Below are positions 33,374 to 42,023 of a stretch of 44,747 bases of DNA, in pieces (the first letter of the stretch is position 1; each line of letters opens with the position of its first letter). The notes under the pieces were generated by a model. The model was not told where the DNA came from and did no database searches. It worked only from the letters and a program-made list of their open reading frames with translations. The position numbers were made by a program, and so were the translations under genes. This DNA comes from Actinomycetes bacterium (lineage in GTDB: Bacteria; Actinomycetota; Acidimicrobiia; Acidimicrobiales; Acidimicrobiaceae), in the NCBI GenBank assembly GCA_021846265.1, contig JAJZCF010000005.1, forward strand, positions 1 through 44,747, written 5' to 3'.

Positions 33374-34177
33374 ATGGCAGGTGGATTGGTAGATAAAACC
33401 TTTACGGTCATCAAGCTTCTTTCTGAAGCACCCGATGGGTTGACCCTTGCAGAGGTCGCCGATTTATCGGATATGCCCAAAAGTGCCGTACACAGACTCC
33501 TCGGAGAACTAATACGGCTGCAACTGGTTAGACAAGACAGCGCCGGGGGTAGTTACTTTCTTTCGATGGGATTACTGTCGATAGCCTTTCAACACCTTGC
33601 TCGAATTGGAGTCGTAGACGCATCGATGCCAATTCTGGAGAAGCTAGCCAAATCTACAGGCGAGTTGGTAAGGCTAGGAATAGTTGATTTCGATCGCCAG
33701 GTGTGGGTTGCGAAGGCACAAGGCGCTAAGAGCGGGCTAATTTACGACCCCCAAATGGGAGACGTAGCCCACCTTTCATGCATGGCATCAGGTCACGCTT
33801 GGCTCGCTTACATAGATCAAAATGCCGCAATAAAGCTTGTTGGGGCTCAAGGCCTTTACCTGCCCGGCAAGTTCGGTCCGAATGCCCCCAGGACTCTCCA
33901 ACAGCTTCTCGACCGACTCGAAAAAGTAAGATCATTCGGCTATGCGATAGTTATCGACAGTTCCGCACCTGGAATGTCGGCAATTGCCGCTCCAGTCTTT
34001 CACCCGATAAATAGATCAGTCGTCGGAACAGTAAGTGTTGGCGGACCCACCTCTCGCCTAGATGAAGAAAAACTGCACAAGATTGCGCCAGAAGTACTCG
34101 ACGCTTCTGCTAGATTGTCCGATTTTTTTGCGGCGTCGCCCTATCTGATATCGGCCAACCCCCATTTACCGGGATAG
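33374..34177 (+). CDS. IclR-family transcriptional regulator
   Basis: About 267 residues. The N-terminal winged helix-turn-helix (about 8-65) contains LTLAEVADLSDMPKSAVHRL, the IclR wording. Residues about 80-255 are the IclR effector-binding (GAF-like) domain, with the SCMASGHAWLAY segment and SAIAAPVF near 200. It probably senses an organic acid or its CoA ester and controls the surrounding catabolic genes. The frame is open 45 codons further upstream, but that stretch contains the operator and looks non-coding. ATG 33374 fits both the family N-terminus and the -10 box. It is followed after 13 bases by the acyl-CoA dehydrogenase gene. Confidence 0.9.
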   Translation: MAGGLVDKTFTVIKLLSEAPDGLTLAEVADLSDMPKSAVHRLLGELIRLQLVRQDSAGGSYFLSMGLLSIAFQHLARIGVVDASMPILEKLAKSTGELVRLGIVDFDRQVWVAKAQGAKSGLIYDPQMGDVAHLSCMASGHAWLAYIDQNAAIKLVGAQGLYLPGKFGPNAPRTLQQLLDRLEKVRSFGYAIVIDSSAPGMSAIAAPVFHPINRSVVGTVSVGGPTSRLDEEKLHKIAPEVLDASARLSDFFAASPYLISANPHLPG

Positions 34178-34190
34178 CTAAGGAGAACTC

Positions 34191-35378
34191 ATGGATTTTA
34201 CAGTGAGCGAAGAAATGGAAACCCTCATCGCTACCATTCGACGATTCATCGCCACAGAACTTAAGCCGCTAGAACAGGAGGTGGAAGACAATGGTTTTCT
34301 GGCTCCTGAAAAAGCTAAGGAGATCTTCGATAAGTCAAAGGCCCTTGGGCTTTATGCGATGAACGTCCCCGAGAACCTCGGCGGGGCAGGTCTAACTGCG
34401 TTAGAAACAATGCTGGTTGAAGAAGAGTTCGGACATACAACTGACATTCTCGTAAGGCGAGCATTTGGCAACGTCTATGAGGTGCTATTCGTCGCCAACG
34501 AGATCCAGAAGCAACGCTGGCTCCTGCCCACGGTACGAGGCGAGAGAACCGCTTCCATCGCCATTACTGAGCCAGAAGCGGGATCGGACGCGGCCGCAAT
34601 CCAGACAAAGGCAATCAAAACTCCCAACGGCTGGCGACTAACAGGAAAAAAACACTTTATCTCAGACGGTCTATTTTCTGATTATTTCATCGTGTCTGCA
34701 GTGACCGATCCTTCGGCTGGTTCAAAGGGAATCTCCCTCTTCCTGGTAGACAAGGACTCCCCCGGTTTGGCATTGGGGAAAGATCAGATGATGATGGGTC
34801 TTAGAGGTACCAGCCACCTTGAACTCTTTTTTGACGACGTAGCCCTCACGCCTGATAACCTTCTCGGAGAAGAGGGAACCGGATTCAAGCAGATCTTGGC
34901 GACTTTGGGTCGAGTACGACTCGCTCAAGTCGGTGCGAGAAGTGTGGGCAAGGCTAGCCACATTCTTGACATGATGATCGATTACGCCAGCAACAGATAC
35001 CAATTCAAAAAACCGCTTGGTGAGTTCCAGATGGTGCAACAGATGATTGCAGATTCGGTAATCGACGTCAACGCAGCAAGGGCACTCCTTCACAGAGCTG
35101 CGTGGGAGGTCGATTCCGATCGCGAGGATCGCGACTGGATTTCGATGGTAAAAGTTCACGCTGCAGAAGCTGCTAACCGTGTAGCCGACAGGGCGGTACA
35201 AATATTTGGAGGCATGGGTTACTGCAAGGAATTGAGCATTGAGCGCTATTACCGCGATGTTAGGGTCACCAGAATCTATGATGGTGCGTCCGAAATTCAT
35301 CGCACTGTAATTGCCAAAGATGCCTTGAAAAATGGCAAGGCGCTTTTTGACAGTATCCCCAGTGGTGGATGGCGCTAG
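34191..35378 (+). CDS. Acyl-CoA dehydrogenase
   Basis: 395 residues, a typical FAD-dependent acyl-CoA dehydrogenase that introduces an alpha,beta double bond into an acyl-CoA and passes electrons to ETF. Signatures: ITEPEAGSD (125-133), the FAD-binding WRLTGKKHFIS (148-158), RYQFKKPLGEFQ (269-280), QIFGGMGY (337-344) and IYDGASEIHR (362-371). In the last motif the usual catalytic Glu of YEG is Asp364, a change also found in some ACAD10/11-like members, so activity or substrate may be unusual. ATG follows AAGGAG at ideal spacing, 13 bases after the iclR stop, so both genes probably share the IclR-controlled promoter. Confidence 0.9.
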   Translation: MDFTVSEEMETLIATIRRFIATELKPLEQEVEDNGFLAPEKAKEIFDKSKALGLYAMNVPENLGGAGLTALETMLVEEEFGHTTDILVRRAFGNVYEVLFVANEIQKQRWLLPTVRGERTASIAITEPEAGSDAAAIQTKAIKTPNGWRLTGKKHFISDGLFSDYFIVSAVTDPSAGSKGISLFLVDKDSPGLALGKDQMMMGLRGTSHLELFFDDVALTPDNLLGEEGTGFKQILATLGRVRLAQVGARSVGKASHILDMMIDYASNRYQFKKPLGEFQMVQQMIADSVIDVNAARALLHRAAWEVDSDREDRDWISMVKVHAAEAANRVADRAVQIFGGMGYCKELSIERYYRDVRVTRIYDGASEIHRTVIAKDALKNGKALFDSIPSGGWR

Positions 35379-35501
35379 CAGGGCGTCTTTACTGCTGACA
35401 CATAAATGTCATTGCCCAGAAAGCAGGGCAAATTCAAAAGCTTTCTAAATATCAAAAAAACCCACTAAATATTCAATATCAAAACAAAATGAGGTGAAGA
35501 G
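35379..35501 (+). promoter_or_regulatory. AT-rich leader with hairpin and repeats before the CoA-transferase gene
   Basis: TTGCCC (35412-35417) and GGGCAA (35426-35431) form a hairpin 34 bases after the acyl-CoA dehydrogenase stop. Then follows a notably A-rich stretch holding AATATCAAAA twice (35448-35457 and 35475-35484). GAGGTG at 35491-35496 is the ribosome-binding site. The unstructured A-rich leader suggests strong or separately controlled translation of the next gene. Confidence 0.4.
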
Positions 35502-37115
35502 ATGGCTTCCCGCCAGAGGTTGATCCAAAGGGGAAAATTAGTACAAATTATGGATGCCGACGAGGCGGTGAGTTACATTCCCGATAACTCAACAGTTGGT
35601 ATTTTGGGAGCCGGAGGGGGACTCAATGAGGCAACCGCCGTCATAAATGCCTTAGCCGCAAGATACAAAGCGACATCATCACCCTCTCAGTTAACACTTT
35701 TTCATTCATCTGGATTAGGCAATAGGGCTGAGCGTGGAATGTCACCATTAGCTCTACCTGGGCTCAGCCAACGGATAATCGGTGGCCATTGGGGTCAATC
35801 GCCGGCTCTTGCCACCATGGCCAAGGAAAATGAATTCGAAGCATACAACTTTCCCCAGGGGGTGATGTCCCAGCTGCTAAGGGCTGCCGCTGCCGGACAG
35901 CCCGGAATCATAACTCACGTTGGCTTAGGTAGTTTTGTTGATCCTCGTTCACTGGGCGGAAAGCTAAATGAATCAACAAAGGAGGACCTTGTCAAACTTA
36001 TGCGCATTGACGGAAAAGACTGGCTCTTCTATCCAACGATTCCGATAGATGTCGCGATAATTCGCGGTACTACAGCTGACACTGAAGGTTATATCTCCAT
36101 GGAAGACGAGATCGCGTACCTTGATGTTCTGGCACTTGCTCAAGCGGCCCACAATAATGGCGGATTTGTTATAGCCCAGGTCCAAAAGGTCGTCCAAGCC
36201 CGAACCTTGCACCCCAAATCTATAAAGGTCCCCGGATTCCTGGTCGATGCGTTGGTAGTGGTTCCAGATCAACCCCAACTCTATTTCGGGTCGGTAAATC
36301 GCTACTTCTCAGGAGACTACAAGATGGATACGGGCAAGTTAGCGCCTCTTCCGCTGGATGTCAGAAAGGTCATCGCCAGACGAGCCCTATTCGATGTTGT
36401 TCCGGGCGATGTCGGCAACGTCGGGGTAGGAATTTCCGACGGCGTTGGGGTGGTGGCACAAGAAGAACAGGTGGAGGATGAGTTCACCCTTACTGTCGAG
36501 CTTGGTCCAATAGGAGGCGTAACTACCCAAGGTATATACCTCGGTGCAAGCGTTAACTCGCAAGCTGTACTCGACATGCCAGCTCAATTCGACTTCTATG
36601 ACGGAGGCGGGCTAGACGTGGCTTTGCTGTCCTTTGCAGCAGTTGATTCGAGTGGATCGGTGAATGTTCACCGTTTCGGCGGAAATATCATGGGAACCGG
36701 TGGCTTCATCAACATTGCCCAAAACTCGAAAACCGTTATTTTTTCAGGTACGCTCACCGCAGGGGGTCTTGAAGTTGAGATCTCGGATGAAAAACTAAAG
36801 ATCCGCAAAGAAGGTAGGTTCACCAAGTTTGTCGCTTCCCAGCCAGAAGTGACCTTTTCTGGACCGGATGCCTTTCGACGGGGTCAAAAAGTTATCTATA
36901 TTACGGAACGCGCGGTCTTCCGGCTAGAAGAGGTCGGTCTGATGTTAGTTGAAGTTGCTCCTGGCATTGACATAGAAAAAGACATTTTTGAGCGCATGGA
37001 GTTCATGCCTATCGTATCGAAGGACCTAAAAACAATGGATCAGCGAATCTATCGCACTCAGACCATGGGAATCCGGGATGAATGGCTTCGCCAAGTATTA
37101 GCTACTCCGGCCTAG
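35502..37115 (+). CDS. Family I CoA-transferase (acetate/propionate CoA-transferase type)
   Basis: 537 residues, a single chain fusing the alpha and beta halves as in YdiF/propionate CoA-transferase. The alpha half has GAGGGLNEATAVINAL (36-51), a GSFVDPR stretch and GTTADTEGYISME. The beta half carries the catalytic Glu333 in TVELGPIGG, the residue that forms the glutamyl-CoA thioester. It moves CoA from acetyl-CoA or similar onto a short organic acid, probably the substrate of the neighbouring acyl-CoA dehydrogenase. ATG follows GAGGTG. It is the last gene of the IclR-acyl-CoA dehydrogenase group, and its stop sits in the palindrome GGCCTAGGCC. Confidence 0.92.
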   Translation: MASRQRLIQRGKLVQIMDADEAVSYIPDNSTVGILGAGGGLNEATAVINALAARYKATSSPSQLTLFHSSGLGNRAERGMSPLALPGLSQRIIGGHWGQSPALATMAKENEFEAYNFPQGVMSQLLRAAAAGQPGIITHVGLGSFVDPRSLGGKLNESTKEDLVKLMRIDGKDWLFYPTIPIDVAIIRGTTADTEGYISMEDEIAYLDVLALAQAAHNNGGFVIAQVQKVVQARTLHPKSIKVPGFLVDALVVVPDQPQLYFGSVNRYFSGDYKMDTGKLAPLPLDVRKVIARRALFDVVPGDVGNVGVGISDGVGVVAQEEQVEDEFTLTVELGPIGGVTTQGIYLGASVNSQAVLDMPAQFDFYDGGGLDVALLSFAAVDSSGSVNVHRFGGNIMGTGGFINIAQNSKTVIFSGTLTAGGLEVEISDEKLKIRKEGRFTKFVASQPEVTFSGPDAFRRGQKVIYITERAVFRLEEVGLMLVEVAPGIDIEKDIFERMEFMPIVSKDLKTMDQRIYRTQTMGIRDEWLRQVLATPA

Positions 37116-37496
37116 GCCACAAACTTCAGGTCTAAAGTAGTCAAAACCTTACAGTTATGCGCCGATCTAGTCAGAAAAGCAATCACTCAATTGATTTATA
37201 ATATCTTTCGTTGCGAACCAGGAGACTCAAGCTAGCTTGCTATGGAACATCTTGCACCGCTCTTGACAATCTGGATTGCTAACAAAAAGAATAATCTTTC
37301 ACATTGTCAACGGCTGTTTCATATTCGAGGTCCATGTAACCCCTCAAAAAGCTTCTATTATGTCCAATCGAGTAGTAATTCAATACAAACACAACTGCTA
37401 ATTTTGCAAAACTGAAAGTTTTCTTGGCGACCCCAGTTGGGAGTTATCATGTTCCGGGAATAGTTGAAACTCCAAGTCTTGAGAGATGAAGTTTCT
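37116..37496. other. AT-rich gap left of an insertion-sequence remnant
   Basis: No gene, RNA or strong hairpin was recognised. The base composition is more AT-rich than the neighbours, and the stretch ends at the IS3-type remnant, so it may be part of a decayed insertion. Confidence 0.35.
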
Positions 37497-37686
37497 ATGG
37501 CAATAGTAAAGAGGCACTCGTCCGAAGTTCGTGACCGAGCAATACCATATAGTCACCGATCATCTGGTTGAGTAAGCATCGGAGTGAGCAGCGATCCAGT
37601 CAGTTGCCGAGAAGCTCACAATGACACCAGAGACGCTTCGGCTCTGGGTTCGGCTAACAATGATCGACACCGATGCGACCAAATGA
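37497..37686 (+). pseudogene. Remnant of an IS3-family transposase OrfA
   Basis: Two matching pieces are visible. From ATG 37497, MAIVKRHSSEVRDRAI resembles the N-terminus of IS3 OrfA (PRRYSPEVRERAV-like). After a frameshift, TCG GAG TGA at 37579-37587 followed by AAIQSVAEKL and TPETLRLWVR matches the helix-turn-helix wording SEWAAI-SVAEKLG-TPETLRLWVR, with the Trp codon turned into TGA. The frame stops at 37684-37686. No OrfB with a DDE domain follows and no terminal inverted repeats were found, so this is a fragment. It implies past transposition at the edge of the catabolic region. Confidence 0.65.
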
Positions 37687-38037
37687 ACTGCGATGGGCAG
37701 CTCTTCTGGCATTGTGAACCATCAAGGAAAGCGAGGCAGAGAAACACTCCCCTTCTTCTGTTTCCATCTATACCTCTAATAGAATTCCGCTACGGGAGGG
37801 GAGGGATTGCTAGTCTGAACAAAACAAACCCGAGGAACACTCACACATCAGGTTGATCAATTTTCGGGGACCCCTCAATAAGTCTGGGAAAGGTGCGCAA
37901 GCTCACAGTTTGGCCTCGAACTTGCGCAGTTTTCAGTTATCGTTCCAAAGTGGCAATGCAACTACTTTCTTTATTTGACTGCAGTCCAATTAGGGTGGAA
38001 GGTCTCAGTAATAGTTTCGAGTTTCGGAGGAATCTCA
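37687..38037. other. Gap before the PanE-type gene
   Basis: No recognisable coding sequence after the transposase fragment. GGAGG at 38026-38030 is the ribosome-binding site for the next gene. An earlier in-frame start at 37975 is rejected because it lacks a ribosome-binding site and would add an unconserved N-terminus. Confidence 0.4.
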
Positions 38038-38976
38038 ATGAAAATTGCCGTTTTAGGTGCGGGATCACTCGGAAGTGTTTTTGGGGCTTCACTGGCTTCT
38101 GCCGGTTCCGAAGTTCATCTTATAAGCAGGAATAGCTCCTACGTGGAAGCGGTAAACAAGAACGGCCTCATCCTCATCGAAGGATCTCAACAAAGGATCA
38201 TCAAAACACACGCTACTTCGGATCCGAAGTCCATTGGAGAAGTAGACCTGCTTATCGTCTTGGTGAAATCGTTCGATACCAGAGCGGCTATTGTTTCGGC
38301 CAAGTCGACTGTCGGGCCAAAGACGGTTGTCCTCACACTTCAGAATGGACTCGGAAACGAAGAGGTCATTCACGACGAGTTAGGCGAAGGCCACGTACTA
38401 GCTGGAAGGACTTTCGTCGGAGGAGACGCTATTGCGCCCGGTAAGATCGTTGCCGGCTTGAAAGGCAAGCACACCATTATTGGCGAGCTCAATGGCTTGG
38501 TCACCCAGAGGATAAAGGATATCTCGGCGAAGTTTAATGAAGCAGGCATAGACACCCAAATCAGCACGACAATCAATTCAGTGATTTGGGGAAAGCTGCT
38601 GGTCAACGTGGCAACAGGAGCGATCGCTGGAATCACTGGATTGCCCTATGGACTCCTCTACCAGGTGCCGGAAGTCCACGAAGTTGCCCTCAAAGCGGTT
38701 AATGAAGCAATCAATGTTGCTGAGGCCCTCGGAATCGAGCTAGCTGAAAAAGATCCAGAGGAAATTTGGCAAAGCGCGGGTATCGGTCTTGCTGCAGAAT
38801 TTCGCACGTCTATTCTTCAGAGTCTTGATAGAGGTTCGATCAGCGAGATCGACTTTATCAATGGTGCCGTAGTGAGAGCCGGTAACCAAGTGGGAATATC
38901 TACCCCAGTTAACTCGACTCTCGTCGGCTGCATAAAAGGGATCGAGGCCAAGAACAAGGCAATAGCCAGTCGCTGA
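38038..38976 (+). CDS. panE: 2-dehydropantoate 2-reductase (PanE/ApbA family)
   Basis: About 312 residues. The family reduces ketopantoate to pantoate with NADPH for pantothenate and CoA synthesis, or reduces similar 2-oxo acids. Visible: the Rossmann GAGSLG (7-12), Arg31 after the second strand (LISRN, fits NADPH), VLVKSFDT (74-81), TLQNGLGNEE (100-109), the catalytic Lys186 with Asn190 in WGKLLVN, and AEFRTSILQSLDRGSISEIDFINGAVV (substrate-side helix with Glu/Asn). All key residues are kept. ATG at 38038 has GGAGG 7 bases upstream. It stands alone and ends 10 bases from the convergent decarboxylase gene. In this region it could also reduce a different 2-oxo acid. Confidence 0.85.
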   Translation: MKIAVLGAGSLGSVFGASLASAGSEVHLISRNSSYVEAVNKNGLILIEGSQQRIIKTHATSDPKSIGEVDLLIVLVKSFDTRAAIVSAKSTVGPKTVVLTLQNGLGNEEVIHDELGEGHVLAGRTFVGGDAIAPGKIVAGLKGKHTIIGELNGLVTQRIKDISAKFNEAGIDTQISTTINSVIWGKLLVNVATGAIAGITGLPYGLLYQVPEVHEVALKAVNEAINVAEALGIELAEKDPEEIWQSAGIGLAAEFRTSILQSLDRGSISEIDFINGAVVRAGNQVGISTPVNSTLVGCIKGIEAKNKAIASR

Positions 38977-38986
38977 TAGCCATCCT

Positions 38987-41482
38987 CTACGACTTGCCGC
39001 CCGCCTCTCTCTGGGCCACTCTGGTTAGCTCTTGCACAAATTCGCGAAGCACCTCTTGGCGATGGCTGCGACGAAGGGAAAGCAGATATGGATTCATTAC
39101 TGCAGAACGAAGAACCGTAACGCCTAGTGACGAATAGTTGTTTCGGGCGTCCTCTATTCCAGCCGCTTCAAAGAAATCGGCTAATGTTGAATAGTCATAG
39201 CCCGGTTCGCTGAACACGGTTCTCGATAAGAAAAATGGCTGGGCATAACTGTACTGCCTTTGTCCATGCTCGGCCTGAATTGCAAAACTCTCGTAAACCG
39301 CCTGCGTTAGAGAGTTGAAGCCGCTTAAAGACGAATCTCCTTTGCGCTTTATACCAAATATTACGATATTTGAATCCGGAGGAGCCGGGAGTAATCCCCT
39401 ACGAGCAAAAGTTACCACCTCGAAGTTTCGGTTGGGTTCGATCACCGACAGTGCATCGTCTAAGGAGACAAGCCACTCATATAGCTCCCGAGCTGAAATC
39501 CATGAGCTCCTGACAATTGCCCCGTGGTTCCTTCGATCCAGAGGTATAAGCTCGGTGTTCAGCCATAGCGCCGTCGCCGGAAAGCTCGGTCTAGAGCCTT
39601 CCAATGTATATGGAGCGAAAGCTTCAGTTGCCACGGTACCGGCGCTCGCCAGTTGGCCTTGGTATATCGACTCGACTAGATGGCGAGGTGGAAGATGAAG
39701 GATTCTTGAATCGGAAACCGAAGTAATGTATGGCGCCTTCTGTCTAACAACCAGCCGAACCCAATCGTTCTGGAAAGCCACTGCACCACATGGATAATTT
39801 ACATACCCCATCTTATGAGGGTCAACGGTGACTGAATCTGCATCTTTAATGTGGAAAAGGGAACTAACAATCTCGTGATCATCAAAAGATACTGCCACCT
39901 CTTTTGAATACGAGAGTTCAAGATCTGACTCGTAGTCATATCTACCGACTTCGAGTACGAGATCGTCGGCTACCGTAGAGGACACCTGTTCAAAAAGCCC
40001 AGAACTACCTTCTTTCGAATCACCGGCCTCAGCGCCGAGCGGCACCACTTCTCGCAAAAGATTCTTGAGTACGACGAGAGTTTCGGTGTTTTTTGCAGTC
40101 GATACGGCTTCAAGTAAAGCGCGAGTCAATCTACGGCACCTAGCTGTATTGATATTGAGCTTTGTGACCGAAACCGAGTCCGAAAGCGATGCCGCAGCCC
40201 TCCGTGGGTCAAAATCTGCCATTTTTGGTATGTCGAAGTGCTCGAATAGAGTCTCAAAGGCTATCTGTATATTTTCATCCAATGAAGGTCTCAAAATTGT
40301 CCTGAAGTAGCCTCCCCAAGCCGCGTCGACGTGTACCCAAAAGCTGCTACCCCTCCGTTCAACACTCCGTCTTATGTTGAGTATTTGGCCAATCGGATCT
40401 ATCGCCCCTTCTTCAGTTGTGCCAGCAATACCGATTACAGCGAGGGGAAATCGCCCGGCCCCAATAGCATCGATAACCTTTTGTTCAAGGTCAAGTGGAT
40501 CAAGTCGGAACTGTGAATCCATGGCCACCTTTATCACGGCATTTCGACCCAGACCAAGTAGATCCATCGCTTTTTGGATCGAGTAATGCGCCGCTCCAGA
40601 GACAAAGATGGCAGGTGGGAAGTCAGTTAGGCACTTTGCAAGTCCATTTGCCAAAGAGTAGTCCGAGTCTTCTTCAAGCAGACGCCAGGCCAGTGAGGCT
40701 ACGCCCTCGTCTTCATCGGCGGGAGATAAAAAACGCTTTACTGCTTCCAAATACCTTGCGATTAGGGCTAACGATTCAGATGGCGCTATTCCAATGACTT
40801 CAGCCCGAGTGAGTTCCGTAATTGGAATCTCGTCAAGAGAACCTTCGCTCGACGTCTTGACTACCGAAATATCCAGGGAATGCTTCCTGGCAACGTCTTG
40901 TACCGCGAGTGGAAAGTATTTGACCGCTCTAGCCACCCAAAGCGCCTCAATGTTCGCAACCGTGCCTCCTGAAGTGAGGTGGCACCATGCATATGGCTCT
41001 GCAAGCAATCGCCTATATTCAGCCAGGGAATCTTCGTTGATTAGAGCTGGGGGGTCAGGAGGCGGGACGAACCCGATCATCTCAAGCAGTCGATTACACG
41101 CATCGATCTCGTATTCGACGGTGACCGCACCCGTCTCAGATGTCACGTTGTTGGAATTATAGAGTAAGCCCGCCAGAGAGCCGACTAGGGCAGGTATGGT
41201 CGTTTCCCCTTGTTGGTGCGCTATGTATCGAGGAGAATAGAAGGGGAAACTCCGTCGGAGTCGACCCAGCATCTCGGTAATTCTCTCTTCTAAATCGCTC
41301 CGTTCTTGCTTAAATCCATCTAAGTCGATTGGAGGCATTAATGAGGTATCAGCTGGGTAGTAGTTCCTTCTCCAATGAAAATAGTCGTCCAGAACTTTGT
41401 CGAAAAGCTCCTTTACGTAGTCGGAGTTCTCCCCTTTTGGCCCAGGAAAGTAGGCAAGATAGGATTCATAATCAGAAGTCAA
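38987..41482 (-). CDS. Very long group II PLP-dependent decarboxylase
   Basis: 831 residues, clearly longer than typical group II amino-acid decarboxylases (450-650). The PLP core is complete: SGGTVAN (171-177), the His300 ring-stacking region (GAAHYS), GIAGTTEEGAIDPI (351-364), VHVDAAWGGY (383-392) and the PLP lysine 557 in VDPHKMGY. The wording around Lys557 (NYPCGAVAF after it) recalls tyrosine decarboxylases of the Enterococcus type. Between Asp386 and Lys557 lies an insertion of roughly 140 residues, rich in charged helices, that other members lack. The C-terminal 230 residues fit the small domain. The frame opens with TTG at 41482 behind GGGGG. Substrate unknown; an aromatic amino acid is only a guess. 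Confidence 0.82.
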   Translation of the reverse strand: MTSDYESYLAYFPGPKGENSDYVKELFDKVLDDYFHWRRNYYPADTSLMPPIDLDGFKQERSDLEERITEMLGRLRRSFPFYSPRYIAHQQGETTIPALVGSLAGLLYNSNNVTSETGAVTVEYEIDACNRLLEMIGFVPPPDPPALINEDSLAEYRRLLAEPYAWCHLTSGGTVANIEALWVARAVKYFPLAVQDVARKHSLDISVVKTSSEGSLDEIPITELTRAEVIGIAPSESLALIARYLEAVKRFLSPADEDEGVASLAWRLLEEDSDYSLANGLAKCLTDFPPAIFVSGAAHYSIQKAMDLLGLGRNAVIKVAMDSQFRLDPLDLEQKVIDAIGAGRFPLAVIGIAGTTEEGAIDPIGQILNIRRSVERRGSSFWVHVDAAWGGYFRTILRPSLDENIQIAFETLFEHFDIPKMADFDPRRAAASLSDSVSVTKLNINTARCRRLTRALLEAVSTAKNTETLVVLKNLLREVVPLGAEAGDSKEGSSGLFEQVSSTVADDLVLEVGRYDYESDLELSYSKEVAVSFDDHEIVSSLFHIKDADSVTVDPHKMGYVNYPCGAVAFQNDWVRLVVRQKAPYITSVSDSRILHLPPRHLVESIYQGQLASAGTVATEAFAPYTLEGSRPSFPATALWLNTELIPLDRRNHGAIVRSSWISARELYEWLVSLDDALSVIEPNRNFEVVTFARRGLLPAPPDSNIVIFGIKRKGDSSLSGFNSLTQAVYESFAIQAEHGQRQYSYAQPFFLSRTVFSEPGYDYSTLADFFEAAGIEDARNNYSSLGVTVLRSAVMNPYLLSLRRSHRQEVLREFVQELTRVAQREAGGKS

Positions 41483-42023
41483 GTTTCCCCCACTACTTTT
41501 CGACCAGCTAGGTCAATACCAATTCAGATGCAGGCTAGCGAATTCTAGTACCGAATATCACCTACGAAGACGAAGGCTAATATGCCGACTCCCCTGGTCA
41601 CAACTAAGCCCTGGAGTCGAGCTTACATAGCTCGAAAGCCAACGAGACAAAAGCGAGGTGTAGGTTGGGATCGCATCTGTCTCATCGACTTAGCCAAAGA
41701 GTCCCTTATCCAGTCTCAAAGTAGGAACGTTCCGATTAAATTCGCTAGCACAGCCGCCCCCTCAGAGCGCTTCAGACTCCAAGCCAATCGGTAGCTATCG
41801 GCCTCCGTGGGCAGAATTCGCCTAGCACCGGCAAACACCATCTCCTCGATGAGTCAGGGCTCCAGTCGAAATCCGGAGCAACTTCAAACCTCTCGGCAAG
41901 CCGAAATTCTTGCTCGGTAATTGCATGGACTAGTGTGACGTAAGTTCAGTTAGTCGTCAAACAGAACGCTCGCCGCCTACTTTTTGGTATGCGGGGACAC
42001 ATTCACCGTCGAGCTCGACGGTG
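41483..42023. other. Intergenic region, nothing recognised
   Basis: About 540 bases between the decarboxylase start and the TetR stop. A 70-codon plus-strand frame (41582-41794) has no ribosome-binding site or family resemblance. The decarboxylase promoter must lie at the left side. No strong hairpin or repeat was found. Confidence 0.4.

Noticed and set aside
41582-41794. 70-codon plus-strand open frame left of the TetR gene
   Set aside because: No ribosome-binding site or family resemblance; short enough to be chance.
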